A DNA stretch of 64,000 bases from Planctomycetota bacterium (GCA_016719295.1 JADKAF010000001.1:496001-560000), one strand, 5' to 3'; counted from the stretch's first letter, positions 51,654 to 60,834 are shown. Made by a program: numbers and translations. Notes: generated from the letters alone by a model not told the origin.

Positions 51654-53141
51654 TCAGTCGCGCGACAGCAAGTGCGTCTCGAGCTCGACGTCGATCTGGC
51701 GCAAGCCGTCGGCATCGACGACGAGGCGGCGGCGGAGCTCCTTGCAGCGCGGCGTCTGCACGAAGACCTCGTAGCGGCCCGGGCGCAGCCCCGGCACCTC
51801 GAAGGTCCCGTCGGGGCCGAGCCACGCGAGCCAGCGCAGGCTCTCGCCCTTACCGCCGCCTTCGATGACCAGGCGGCCTTCGTCCGGCGACAGGCGCGTG
51901 CCGGCGTAGAAGACCTGGCCCGAGAAGAGGAACGGCGGGATGCGCAGCGTGTGCACTTCGCGCTCGTCGTCGCCGACCTCGATCTCCCCACCCGGCACCC
52001 AAGCCGTCGAGGTTTCGTAGGAGACCATGAGCTTCGCGTTCGGGCGCAAGCCAGGCATGTCGAACATGCCGTCGGTGCGCGAGAACTCGGAGAGCCAGCT
52101 ATCGCCGGTCGTGCGGTCCTCGAGCATCACGCGCCAGCCCGGCACCGGAACGTCGTCGGTGAGCAGGATGCCGGTGATGTTCACCGCGCGCGGATCGTAG
52201 CCGAAGCGCACCTCGGCGTGCGGCGTCTCGGCATCGACCTGCACGCGGCGCGAGGCATGCAGCACGTCGAACGCGCGCGAGTGCATGATGAGGTCCTGCG
52301 CGTCGAGGAAGTTGCGCGCGACGCGGCGCATCACCTGCACGCGGAAGGTCCCGGTCGGCACTTCGCGGAAGCGGAAGAGGCCGAGCTCGTCGGCAAACGC
52401 GATGGGGCGCACGCCGGCGCCGCTGTCGGCGACGAGGCGTACGCGCGCGCCGGGCCGCGGCTGACCGTTCTCGTCGAGCACGCGGCCCTCGATCACGGCG
52501 AGGCCGCGCTCCTGCGCGAGCTCGGTGGGCTCCTTCGCGATGGTCTGATCGGCTTCGAGGTTCCATTCGCAGCGATCGACGCCGCCTTCGCGCAGGGTCG
52601 CGACGTAGGAACCGGCGCAGATGCTGACGGGGCCGACGACGCCATCGTCGCCGACGGGCAGCAAGTAGCTCTCGTCCTGCAGCAGCAAGCGCGTCTCCGA
52701 GCCCGCGCGCGCATCGAGGCGCAGCGCGCGCCCGACGCCGTCCTGCGCGGTGCGCTTGGGCAGCTTCAGGCTCACCGTCGCGGCGCGCATCAGATAGATG
52801 CGCTGCAGGTCTTCGGAGCCGGTGACGACGGTCGGGACGCGGCGCGCGGCGAAGCCCTCGTGCCGCGCGATCACCTGCAGCTTCGTCCCCGCGGGGAACT
52901 GCACCACGTCGACGCGCCCGCGCTCGTCGGTGCGTCCGCGCCATCCCGGAACGCCGGGGAGGTCTTCGAGCACGAGCTCGACGCCGCCCAGCGGCTCCTC
53001 GGTCTCGAAGTCGCGCACTTACAGGCCCAGCTTGGCGGCCGGTGCGGCCTGCGGAGCTCGCGGCACCTCGGTCGACGCGGGGTCTTGCGGGAGTGCCGCG
53101 GCCAGGCCTAGGACCAGGCCGGTGATCGTGAGCATGGACAT
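51654..53141 (-). pseudogene. Secreted Ig/carboxypeptidase-regulatory-like repeat protein, in-frame TAA
   Basis: ATG at 53141 has GGGAG six bases upstream and starts a signal peptide (MSMLTITGLVLGLAAALPQ), then a Pro/Ala linker. TAA at 53021-53019 stops it at codon 41 (APAAKLGL-stop). The same frame resumes at once with GTG at 53018 (VRDFETEEPLGGVELVLEDL) and continues for 454 residues to 51654. The body holds repeated transthyretin/carboxypeptidase-regulatory-like domains: GVELVLEDLPGVPGWRGRTD, VIEGRVLDENGQPRPGARVR and VFYAGTRLSPDEGRLVIEG. Without the TAA it would be one 495-residue exported protein. The downstream part alone lacks a signal peptide. A real nonsense mutation, a sequencing error, readthrough or reinitiation at GTG are all possible. 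Confidence 0.72.
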
Positions 53142-53376
53142 GGAAGACTCCCGGGGCGGGAAGAGAGGCCCTCGAGGAGTTCGGCGCGGCGCGGTGCACG
53201 ACTTGAGCGCGTCCGCGGCGCGGGCCTCCGCGTCCGTCGATGCGCCGAAGCGACGCTGGGGGTGGCCCGCGGCGAGTGGTATCGTGCCGCGCTCCGTTTT
53301 CCGGGAGCCCTCCGCTCTAGGCCCGCGCGGCGTGCGCGGCGAGGCGGGGGATCGAGCGAGGCGAGGAGCGCTGGAC

Positions 53377-54234
53377 ATGGTGCAGGGGTTCGAGGTCGTG
53401 GCGGTGCTGGGGGCCGGGACGATGGGGCACGGCATCGCGCAGGTGATCGCGCAGGCCGGCAGCACCGTGCGGCTCTACGACGTGGAGGAGCGCTTCGCGC
53501 GCGCGGGTCTCGAGCGCATCGCCGGCAATCTCGCCAAGGGCGTCGAGAAGGGGAAGCTCAGCGCCGCGGATCGCGAAGCGACGCTGTCCCGCCTCACGCC
53601 TCACGCCGAGCTCGCGACGGCCGCTCGCGGAGCGACGCTGGTGATCGAGGCCGCGCCCGAGAAGCTGGAGCTGAAGCAGAGCCTGCTCTCGCAGTGCGCC
53701 GCCGTCGCGGCCTCCGGCGCGATCCTCGCCACGAACACCTCGTCGCTCAGCATCACGCGCATCGCCTCCGCGATCCCGCAGCCCGAGCGCGTGGTGGGGC
53801 TGCACTTCTTCAATCCCGTGCACTTGATGGAGCTGCTCGAGATCGTGTACGGCGAGCGAACGGCCCCGGAGATCGTCGTTCACTCGAAGCGCTTCGCCGG
53901 CGCGATCGGCAAGACGCCGATCGTCGTGCGCGATGCGCCGGGCTTCGCGAGCTCGCGCCTTGGCATCGCCATCGCGATGGAGGCGATCCGCATGGTGGAG
54001 AGCGGCGTCGCCTCCGCGCAGGACATCGACACGGCGATGAAGCTCGGCTATCGGCATCCGATGGGGCCGCTCGAGCTCACCGACCACGTGGGCCTCGACG
54101 TTCGCCTCGCGATCGCCGAGTACCTGCACCAGGAGCTCGGGCCGGTCTTCGATCCGCCGGCGCTGCTGCGGCAGCTCGTCGCGGAAGGCCGCCTCGGCAA
54201 GAAGAGCGGACGCGGCTTCTACGAGTGGAAGTGA
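53377..54234 (+). CDS. 3-hydroxybutyryl-CoA/3-hydroxyacyl-CoA dehydrogenase
   Basis: 285 residues from ATG at 53377 with an AGGAG ten bases upstream. NAD-binding Rossmann motif VAVLGAGTMGHGIAQVIAQA, catalytic HFFNPVHLMELLEIV (His of the His-Glu pair), GKTPIVVRDAPGFASSRLG and GYRHPMGPLELTDHVGLDV. It oxidises (S)-3-hydroxyacyl-CoA to 3-ketoacyl-CoA, or the reverse in butyrate pathways. Size fits the single-domain Hbd/PaaH type. It may serve the same beta-oxidation pathway as the ACAD at 4163-6116. Convergent with the selenoprotein candidate (28 bp apart). Confidence 0.95.
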   Translation: MVQGFEVVAVLGAGTMGHGIAQVIAQAGSTVRLYDVEERFARAGLERIAGNLAKGVEKGKLSAADREATLSRLTPHAELATAARGATLVIEAAPEKLELKQSLLSQCAAVAASGAILATNTSSLSITRIASAIPQPERVVGLHFFNPVHLMELLEIVYGERTAPEIVVHSKRFAGAIGKTPIVVRDAPGFASSRLGIAIAMEAIRMVESGVASAQDIDTAMKLGYRHPMGPLELTDHVGLDVRLAIAEYLHQELGPVFDPPALLRQLVAEGRLGKKSGRGFYEWK

Positions 54235-54262
54235 CGGCGCACGCGGCGCGCCGGGGCGCGCT

Positions 54263-54675
54263 CTAGGGAGTCGCGCTCGGCGCGAGCTCCTTCAGGCGCG
54301 CGCAGACCGCGCGCCAATCGGGATGATCGCCGGCGTGGCGGAACTCGTGCGCCGCGACGAGCTTCCGGTCGTTCACGAGGAAGAGCCCCGGCAGCGTCAG
54401 GGGATCGCCGACGGGGCGCCCGACGCCGTTTTCGGCTCCACGGCGCCCAGGGTGAAGAACAGGGGAGCGGGCAGCTCCGGGTCTCGCTCGCGCTCACGGC
54501 GCAAGTCGCGCAGGGTCTCGCGGCAGAAGATTCAGCCGAAGTGGCGCAGGAACGAGAGCAGGAGCGCGCCGCGCCCGAGCTCGGCGCCGAAGGTCGATTC
54601 ACGGAGGTTCGCGCCTTCGATCGGCAGGGCGAGCACCTCGTCGGGGATCGCGCGGGGTTCGGAGTAGTCGAGCAT
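54263..54675 (-). pseudogene. Thioredoxin-fold redoxin (SelL/Prx-like), UGA at active site, internal deletion
   Basis: From ATG at 54675 the frame reads to SFLRHFG, then TGA at codon 48 (54534-54532), then IFCRETLRDLR. The context F-x-R-H-x-[G]-C-x-x-C-R-E is the active-site box of Prx-like/SelL-related redoxins, so the TGA sits on the first redox cysteine of a C-x-x-C: a U-x-x-C motif if decoded as selenocysteine. A hairpin lies just downstream (see 54499-54511). The frame continues through LPAPLFFTLGAVEP, then breaks; the family C-terminus NGVGRPVGDPLTLPGLFLV and HEFRHAGDHPDW is in another frame to TAG at 54263. By family comparison about 40 residues between the two halves are missing. So the gene looks like a decayed or mis-assembled selenoprotein gene. 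Confidence 0.7.
54499..54511 (-). promoter_or_regulatory. Candidate bacterial SECIS hairpin downstream of UGA
   Basis: On the minus strand GCGC (54511-54508) pairs with GCGC (54502-54499) around the five-base loop GACTT, whose first base is G. The loop starts about 24 bases after the UGA. A known bacterial SECIS shape is a short upper stem with G in the first two loop bases and a spacing of roughly 16-37 bases to the UGA, which this fits. In DNA this GC-rich, short hairpins arise by chance, so support is limited. Confidence 0.35.
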
Positions 54676-54762
54676 GGGAGACGAATCGCCGGCGAGGGCG
54701 TGCGTGGAGGCGGGAGCGGCGTCGGCGAATCCGCGCGGCGCTCCGAGGGCGAAACGCCGCGC

Positions 54763-56397
54763 ATGTTACCGGCGAGCAGTCCACGGCGCGGCGCGAAGCT
54801 CGGCGGAGCCTTCGCGCGCGCGCTGCGCGAGAGCGCTCCACGCGAGGGCCGCGAGCGGCGCTGGCTCTACGTGCCCTACGACCAGCTGACGCAGGAGCTC
54901 GGACCGCTCTCCCGAGAGAGTCCCGCTGCTCTCGGCGTCGTGTTGATCGAATCGCCGGCCAAGGCCGCGCGACGACCGTATCACCGCCAGAAGCTCGCGC
55001 TCGTGCTCGCGAACCAGCGGCATTTCGCGCTGGAGCTCGCGGCGCGCGGCGTCGCGGTGCGCTACCTCGTGTCCGAGTCTGGCTACGCCGAGGCGCTCGC
55101 GCCGCTCGCCGTGGAGCTCGGGCCGCTGCGCCTGATGGACCCCGCCGAGCGCGAGCTGCGAGCGGAGCTCGCGCCTCTCGTCGCACGGGGGGCGCTCGAG
55201 GTCGTGGCGCACGAAGGCTGGCTCACCGACGCGGCCTTCTTCGCACGCGCTTGCGGCGACGCGCCGCCCTGGCGCATGGATCGCTTCTACCGCGCGCTGC
55301 GGCGCGAGCGCGGTTGGCTCATGCGCGGCGGCAAGCCCGAAGGCGGGCGCTTCTCCTTCGACGGCGAGAACCGCAAGCGCTGGCGCGGCGAGCCGCCGGC
55401 GCCCGAGCCGCCGCGCTTCGAGCCCGACGAGATCACGCGCGAGGTCCGTTCACTCGTCGAGGAGCGCTACGCTTCGCATCCGGGGCTCGTCGATCTCGCG
55501 AGCTTGCCGGCGACGCGCGCCGACGCGGAGCGCGCTTGGATCTGGGCGCTGGAGCATTGCCTCCCGACCTTCGGGCCCTACGAAGACGCGCTCTCGGTGC
55601 GCTCGAGCGGCCTCTTCCATACGCGCCTCAGCGCGCTGCTGAATCTCCATCGCCTGCTTCCGAGCCGCGTGGTCGCAGACGCGCTGCGCTCTCCGGCGCC
55701 GCTCGCCTCGCGCGAGGGCTTCGTGCGGCAGGTCGCGGGCTGGCGCGAGTTCGTGCACCACGTGCACGTCGCGACCGATGGCCTGCGCGAGATCCCGCCG
55801 CTCGCGAGCGGGGACCAGCCGAGCTTCCTCGGCGCGCGGAACCCGCTGCCGCCCGCGTGGTGGGGCCGCAGCTCGGGGCTCGCGTGCCTCGATCACGTCG
55901 TCGGCGACGTCTGGCGCGAGGCGTACAGCCACCATATCGCGCGGCTCATGGTGCTCGGCAACCTGGCGACCTTGCTCGACGTCGATCCGCAGCAGCTCCG
56001 CGATTGGTTCTGGGTGGCGTACGCCGATGCCTTCGATTGGGTCGTCGAGCCCAATGTGCTCGGCATGGCGAGCTTCGCGCTCGGCGACGCGATGACGACG
56101 AAGCCGTACATCAGCGGGGCCGCCTACCTCGCGAAGATGGGAGACGCGTGCGCCGGCTGCGCCTTCGATCCCGCGCGCGACTGCCCGATCACCGCGCTCT
56201 ATTGGGCGTTCCTCGCGCGCCACCAGGAGCGCCTCTCCACGATCGAGCGCATGGCGCTCCCGCTGCGCTCGCTCGCGCGACGCGGTGCAGCGCAGCGCAA
56301 CGCCGATGCACGCACCTACCAGCGTGTGCTCGAAGCGCTGCAGAGCGGCGAGCGCTGCTCCCCCGACGATCTCCTCGCGCGCAGCGAGAAGGCATGA
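54763..56397 (+). CDS. Fe-S bacterial cryptochrome / (6-4) photolyase (PhrB-like)
   Basis: 544 residues from ATG at 54763. N-terminal photolyase alpha/beta domain (LIESPAKAARRPYHRQKLALVLANQ, the antenna region) and C-terminal FAD-binding helical domain: REFVHHVHVATDGLREIPPL, HIARLMVLGNLATLLDVDP, WFWVAYADAFDWVVEPNVLGM. The C-terminal cysteines match the [4Fe-4S] ligands of PhrB/FeS-BCP proteins: CAGC in KMGDACAGCAFDPARDCPIT, DCP just after, and a fourth Cys in LEHCLPTFGPYEDA. These enzymes repair (6-4) UV lesions. Overlaps the FAD oxidoreductase by ATGA. Divergent from the redoxin remnant. Confidence 0.93.
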   Translation: MLPASSPRRGAKLGGAFARALRESAPREGRERRWLYVPYDQLTQELGPLSRESPAALGVVLIESPAKAARRPYHRQKLALVLANQRHFALELAARGVAVRYLVSESGYAEALAPLAVELGPLRLMDPAERELRAELAPLVARGALEVVAHEGWLTDAAFFARACGDAPPWRMDRFYRALRRERGWLMRGGKPEGGRFSFDGENRKRWRGEPPAPEPPRFEPDEITREVRSLVEERYASHPGLVDLASLPATRADAERAWIWALEHCLPTFGPYEDALSVRSSGLFHTRLSALLNLHRLLPSRVVADALRSPAPLASREGFVRQVAGWREFVHHVHVATDGLREIPPLASGDQPSFLGARNPLPPAWWGRSSGLACLDHVVGDVWREAYSHHIARLMVLGNLATLLDVDPQQLRDWFWVAYADAFDWVVEPNVLGMASFALGDAMTTKPYISGAAYLAKMGDACAGCAFDPARDCPITALYWAFLARHQERLSTIERMALPLRSLARRGAAQRNADARTYQRVLEALQSGERCSPDDLLARSEKA

Positions 56398-57917
56398 GCG
56401 GGGCGTCGTCCGTCGAGCGCTTCGACGCCGTCGTCGTCGGCGGGGGCTTCGGCGGCCTCGGCGCGGCGCTAGCGTTCGCACGCGCGGGGAAGCGCGTCGC
56501 GCTCTGCGAGACGCTGCGCTACCTCGGCGGCTGCGCGGGGACCTTCACGCGCGGCGGGGCGAGCTACGCAGCGGGGGCGACGCTCGGCGCGGGCTTCGCT
56601 CCGGGGCAAGCCCTGCGGACCTGGCTCGAAGAGGAGGAGCTCTGGAGCGAGCTCGAGTTGGAGCCGCTCAGCCCCGTGCTGGAGCTGCGCGCGCCCGGGC
56701 TCGAGCTCGCCATCGACGGAGCGCCGCGAGGCGTCGAACGCGCCCTGCTCGCGCTGCCCGGTGCCCCGCGCGAGAGGCTCGCGCGCTTCTTCGCGCGGCA
56801 GCGCCGCGTATCCGCGGCGCTCTGGCCGCTGCTCGACGATCCCGCGCGTCTCCCGCGCCTCCGCGGCCGGGGCTGGCTGGAGGCGCTGGCGCTCGCGCCG
56901 CGGATCCTGCCGCACGCGGGGGCGCTCCTCGGAAGCGCGCTGCGGCCGCTCTCGCGCGAGCTCGCGCGCGCGGGCCTCGCGGGCTACGCGCCGCTGCGCC
57001 TCTTCGCCGACGCTCTGTGCCAGATCACGCTGCAATGTCGCGCCGAGGAAGCCGAAGCTCCGCTCGCCCTCGCGGCCTTCGACTACTACGAGCGCGGCGT
57101 CGCGCACGTGAGAGGTGGTCTCGGTGCGTTGGCGCAGCTCCTCGGGCGGGCGATCGAGCGCCGCGGTGGCTCGATCCTGCTCGCGCAGCGCGTCCTGTCG
57201 ATCGAGCGCGACGGGGGCGAGCATCTGATCCGCACGCGCGATCGCCTCCTTCGCGCGCCTCGTCTCGCGCTGAATCTCCTGCCCGGCGACGCCGCGGCGC
57301 TGCTGCCCCTCGCGGCGGCCGAGCGGGCGGCGCTCGCGCGCGCGCAAGCGCGGGTCGAGACCGGCTGGGGTGCTTGCATGCTCTATCGGAGGCTGAGCGG
57401 CGAGGTGGCTCTCGGCGCAGGAGCTCGCCACTGGCAGCTCGTTCGCGATCCTGCGGCGCCGCCGATCGAGGGCAACGCGATCTTCGCTTCGCTCACCTCC
57501 GCTGCCGACGCTGCGGCGGCATCCGCGGCCTGGGCGCGCGCTCCGCGCACGCTCAGCGTCTCCACGCACATCGATCTCGGCGCGCTGCGCGCGCTGCCCG
57601 AGGCCGAGCGCGGTGAACGGATCGCCGCGGTCCAGGAGCGCATGCGCGCAACGCTCGCGGACCGCGCTCCGGAGCTGGCCGAGCTGCCCCATGCGGAGAT
57701 GACCGCCTCGCCGCGCACCTTCGAGCGCTTCACGGGGCGCCGCGGCGGGTGGGTCGGCGGCGTCCCGCGCCGCGCGGGCTTGGCGGCCTACGCCGATCTG
57801 CGTACTCCGCGCTGTCCGCGCGGTGTGGTGCTCGTGGGCGACAGCTTCTTCCCGGGCCAAAGCGCTCTCGCCGCAGCGGCCGGTGGCTATCGCTCAGCGC
57901 ACGCGCTGCTCCGCTGA
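56394..57917 (+). CDS. FAD-dependent oxidoreductase, phytoene desaturase/CrtI-like
   Basis: 507 residues. Dinucleotide-binding motif DAVVVGGGFGGLGAALAFARA followed by LCETLRYLGGCAGTFTRGGA, the GG-doublet of the CrtI/amine-oxidase group. C-terminal FAD motif RGVVLVGDSFFPGQSALAAA. It likely desaturates or isomerises a hydrophobic polyene such as a carotenoid; no crt neighbours are here. ATGA overlap with the photolyase gene suggests a light-linked operon, because carotenoids and photolyases are both photoprotective. It could instead act on another lipid. Confidence 0.85.
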   Translation: MSGASSVERFDAVVVGGGFGGLGAALAFARAGKRVALCETLRYLGGCAGTFTRGGASYAAGATLGAGFAPGQALRTWLEEEELWSELELEPLSPVLELRAPGLELAIDGAPRGVERALLALPGAPRERLARFFARQRRVSAALWPLLDDPARLPRLRGRGWLEALALAPRILPHAGALLGSALRPLSRELARAGLAGYAPLRLFADALCQITLQCRAEEAEAPLALAAFDYYERGVAHVRGGLGALAQLLGRAIERRGGSILLAQRVLSIERDGGEHLIRTRDRLLRAPRLALNLLPGDAAALLPLAAAERAALARAQARVETGWGACMLYRRLSGEVALGAGARHWQLVRDPAAPPIEGNAIFASLTSAADAAAASAAWARAPRTLSVSTHIDLGALRALPEAERGERIAAVQERMRATLADRAPELAELPHAEMTASPRTFERFTGRRGGWVGGVPRRAGLAAYADLRTPRCPRGVVLVGDSFFPGQSALAAAAGGYRSAHALLR

Positions 57918-57997
57918 TGGAGAGTGCATTGGCTTCGCGGCGCCAAGGGCTACAATCCGGCCGGAGCAGGCCTTGGGCTGGCTCCCAGGAGGCTCGT

Positions 57998-59314
57998 TTG
58001 CTCTCTCCCCGACGCGCGGCATCGATTCGTATCCATCCGGACCTGCTCTGGTCCTTGGCGTTCGCCATCGGGCTCGCTAGCTGCGAGCGTCCCGGCGAGG
58101 TCGAGGCGCAGGCGCCTCGCGAAGTTCCGCCGCCCCCCGTGGTCGTGTTCGCCGTCGAGGCGCGCGACGTGGATCTCCTCCGCGAGTACGTGGCGCGCAC
58201 CGAGGCCGACGATTCGGTCGAGATCCGCGCGCGCGTCGAAGCGGTCCTCCAGGAGATGAGCTTCGAGGAAGGACGGCGCGTCCAGAAGGACCAGGTCCTC
58301 TATCGCTTGGATCAGCGGACCTACGCTGCGAACCGAGAAGCAGCGCAGGCGCAGCTCGCGCGTGCGAAGGCGGATCTCGAGCTCGCCGAGAAGCAGGTCT
58401 CCGTCCGCGTCGCCGAGGCCGATGTCGAGCAAGCGCGCGCGCAGCAGAAGAAGGCCGAGCAGGACGTGGCGCGCTTGGAGCCTCTCGCCGCCAAGCAGGC
58501 GGTGCCGCAGCAGGACCTGGACACGGCGCGTGCGGCGCTCGAGGTCGCGGTTGCGACGGTGAAGGCCAAGGAGGCCGTGCTCACCAACGCGCAGATCGTG
58601 GAGGACGTTGCCAAGAAGCAAGCCGCTGCAGCGGTGAGCTCCGCCGAGGCCGCGCTAGCGCTCGCGGAGCTCGACGTCGAGTACTGCACGTTGAAGTCCC
58701 CGATGGACGGGCTCATCGGGCGCAGCGAGGTCTCGGTCGGCAATCTGGTCGGGCGCGGTGAGACGACCTTGCTCGCGACGCTCGACTCGGTCGATCCGAT
58801 GCTGGTCCTCTTCGCCATCGGCGAAGCGGAGCTGCTGTCGCTGCAGGCGCGCCGGACTCCGGGATCCGAGCGAACGGAGCTCGAGATGGAGCTCTCGCTC
58901 GCCGACGGGTCGCTCCATCCACAGAAAGGGCGCTTCCGCACCGCCGAGCGCGCGCTCGGGCTCGAGACCGGCACCATGCAGGTGATCGCGGAGTTCCCGA
59001 ATCCCGAGGGCAAGCTGCGCCCGGGTCAGTTCGGCCGCGTGCGCACTTCGACCGAGACCAAGAAGGGAGTGCTGCTCGTGCCCCAACGCGCGGTGATCGA
59101 GCAGCAAGGCGCCCGCGCCGTGCTCGTCGTCGGCGCGGACAACAAGGTCGTCATGCGCTCCATCGTCACCGCGGAGCGTTGGAACGAGTTCTTCGTGGTG
59201 ACCGAAGGTGTCGCCGCCGGCGACCGCGTCGTGATCGAAGGGCAGCTGAAGGCGCGGCCGGGTATGACGGTGAAGATCGTCGACGGCAAGGCGCAGACGC
59301 CGGCGGGGAGCTGA
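57998..59314 (+). CDS. RND-type efflux periplasmic adaptor lipoprotein
   Basis: 438 residues from TTG at 57998, chosen because AGGAGG lies five bases upstream and it gives a compact lipoprotein signal (LLWSLAFAIGLASC). The ATG at 57917 overlapping the previous stop would add 27 residues. Adaptor layout: EYVARTEADDSVEIRARVEA barrel, KDQVLYRLDQRTYAANREAA lipoyl half, a coiled coil rich in Ala/Glu/Lys (LAELDVEYCTLKSPMDGLIG second half), then GKLRPGQFGRVRTSTETKKG. This is the AcrA/MexA subfamily. The RND pump normally encoded next is missing. Confidence 0.9.
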   Translation: MLSPRRAASIRIHPDLLWSLAFAIGLASCERPGEVEAQAPREVPPPPVVVFAVEARDVDLLREYVARTEADDSVEIRARVEAVLQEMSFEEGRRVQKDQVLYRLDQRTYAANREAAQAQLARAKADLELAEKQVSVRVAEADVEQARAQQKKAEQDVARLEPLAAKQAVPQQDLDTARAALEVAVATVKAKEAVLTNAQIVEDVAKKQAAAAVSSAEAALALAELDVEYCTLKSPMDGLIGRSEVSVGNLVGRGETTLLATLDSVDPMLVLFAIGEAELLSLQARRTPGSERTELEMELSLADGSLHPQKGRFRTAERALGLETGTMQVIAEFPNPEGKLRPGQFGRVRTSTETKKGVLLVPQRAVIEQQGARAVLVVGADNKVVMRSIVTAERWNEFFVVTEGVAAGDRVVIEGQLKARPGMTVKIVDGKAQTPAGS

Positions 59315-59317
59315 AGC

Positions 59318-60834
59318 ATGTCCTCTTCTCTGCCTCGCGCTACCGGTCGCACGATGCGCCGTTCGGCCCTCGGTTTCTTCGCCTCTGCCCTCAGCGCCTG
59401 CACGGTGGGGCCGGACTACCAGCGCCCGGAGCTCGATGCGCCGACGTCGTTCCGCGACGCCGACGATGCGGAGGGCGGATCTCCCGCGGAGCCGGGAGCG
59501 GATACCGTCGCTTTCGGCAACCAGCCCTGGTTCGAGGTCTTCGATGACCCGGTGCTGCAGGATCTGATCCATACCGCGATCGGTGAGAACCTCGATCTGC
59601 GCATCGCGCTGGAGCGGATTCTCGCTTCGCGCGAGGTCGTCACCATCGCCGGAGCGGATGCTTATCCGCAGGTCCGCGCGGGAGCGTCGGGCGACATCCT
59701 GAGCCCGAGCACGAACGGCCTGAACGATCCCGGTGCCGGCGCGGACGATCCGCTGACGCAGGCGACCGTCGGCGCCGACCTCTCCTGGACCTTCGATCTC
59801 TGGGGCAAGGTGCGGCGGGCCTCGGAAGCTGCGCGAGCGCAGCTCATCGCGAACGAAGCTGCGCGACTCGAGGTGCTCCGCCAGCTCGTCACCGATCTCG
59901 CCGCGGCCTACTTCGAGCTGCGCGAGCTCGACTTGGAGCACGAGATCACCCTGCTCTCCCTCGCGTCGAGGCGAGCGTCTCTCGAGCTCGTGCAGGCGCG
60001 CCTCGACGGTGGGGTCGCGAACAAGGTCGAGGTGTATCAGGCGCAGGTGCTCGTCACGACGGCGGAGCAGCTCCTCCCCGATCTCGAGCGACGTCAGCAG
60101 CAGAAGGAGAATCAGATCCGGATCCTGCTCGGGGGCTGGCCCGGCCCGGTGCCTCGAGGCAGCTCCCTCGCCGAGCAGCGCCGCGAGATCGAGATTCCCG
60201 CGGGGCTGCCCTCCGAGCTGCTCGCTCGGCGTCCCGATCTCGTCTTCGCCGAGCAGCGCCTCATCGAGGCGAACGCGCGGATCGGAGAGGCGAAGGCGCT
60301 GCTCTATCCCTCGGTCTCGCTGACGGCCGCGGGCGGTCTGCAGAGCGAGGACCTGAACGACCTCACGCAGGGCGGCTCGCTCTTCTGGGGCCTGCTGCCG
60401 ACGATCCAGATGCCGATCTTCCAGGCCGGACGGCTGCGCGCGAACGTGGCGCTGACGGAAGCGCAGCAGCGCGCCGTCGCGCTGGGTTACGCAGCGGCGG
60501 TGCGGCAGGCGTTCCGCGAGGTCTCCGATGCGCTGATCGGCGTCGCGAAGCAGCGCGCGTTCCGCGAGCAGTCCGCGGCGCTCGCCGAGACGCTCACGAG
60601 CCAGCGCGAGCTCTCCGACGAGCGCTATCGCGGGGCGTCACGAGCTACCTCGAGGTGCTCGACACCGAGCGGCAGCAGCTCGACGCGGAGCTGGGCCTCG
60701 CGCAAGCGATGCTCTTCGAGCTGCTCGCCTACGTCGAGCTCTACCGCTCGCTCGGCGGCGGCTGGCAGGGCGTCGAGCTGCCGAGCGAGACGCCGACGGT
60801 CGAAACGAACGCGACCGAAGCTCCGGCTAGCTGA
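59318..60834 (+). pseudogene. NodT/OprM-family outer-membrane efflux protein, frameshifted
   Basis: The core from ATG at 59318 is a normal outer-membrane factor: lipobox-like SALSACTVGPDYQRPELDAP, long helices (LERILASREVVTIAGADAYP, RRASLELVQARLDGGVANKV) and GLPSELLARRPDLVFAEQRL. Around 60633-60636 a GGGG run lacks one base: ERYRGASRATSRC appears where GGVTSYLEVLDTERQQLD is expected. With one G added, translation continues through YLEVLDTERQQLDAEL to TGA at 60832-60834, 505 residues in all. A missing base in a G run suggests an assembly error. It follows the adaptor by three bases. Confidence 0.85.
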
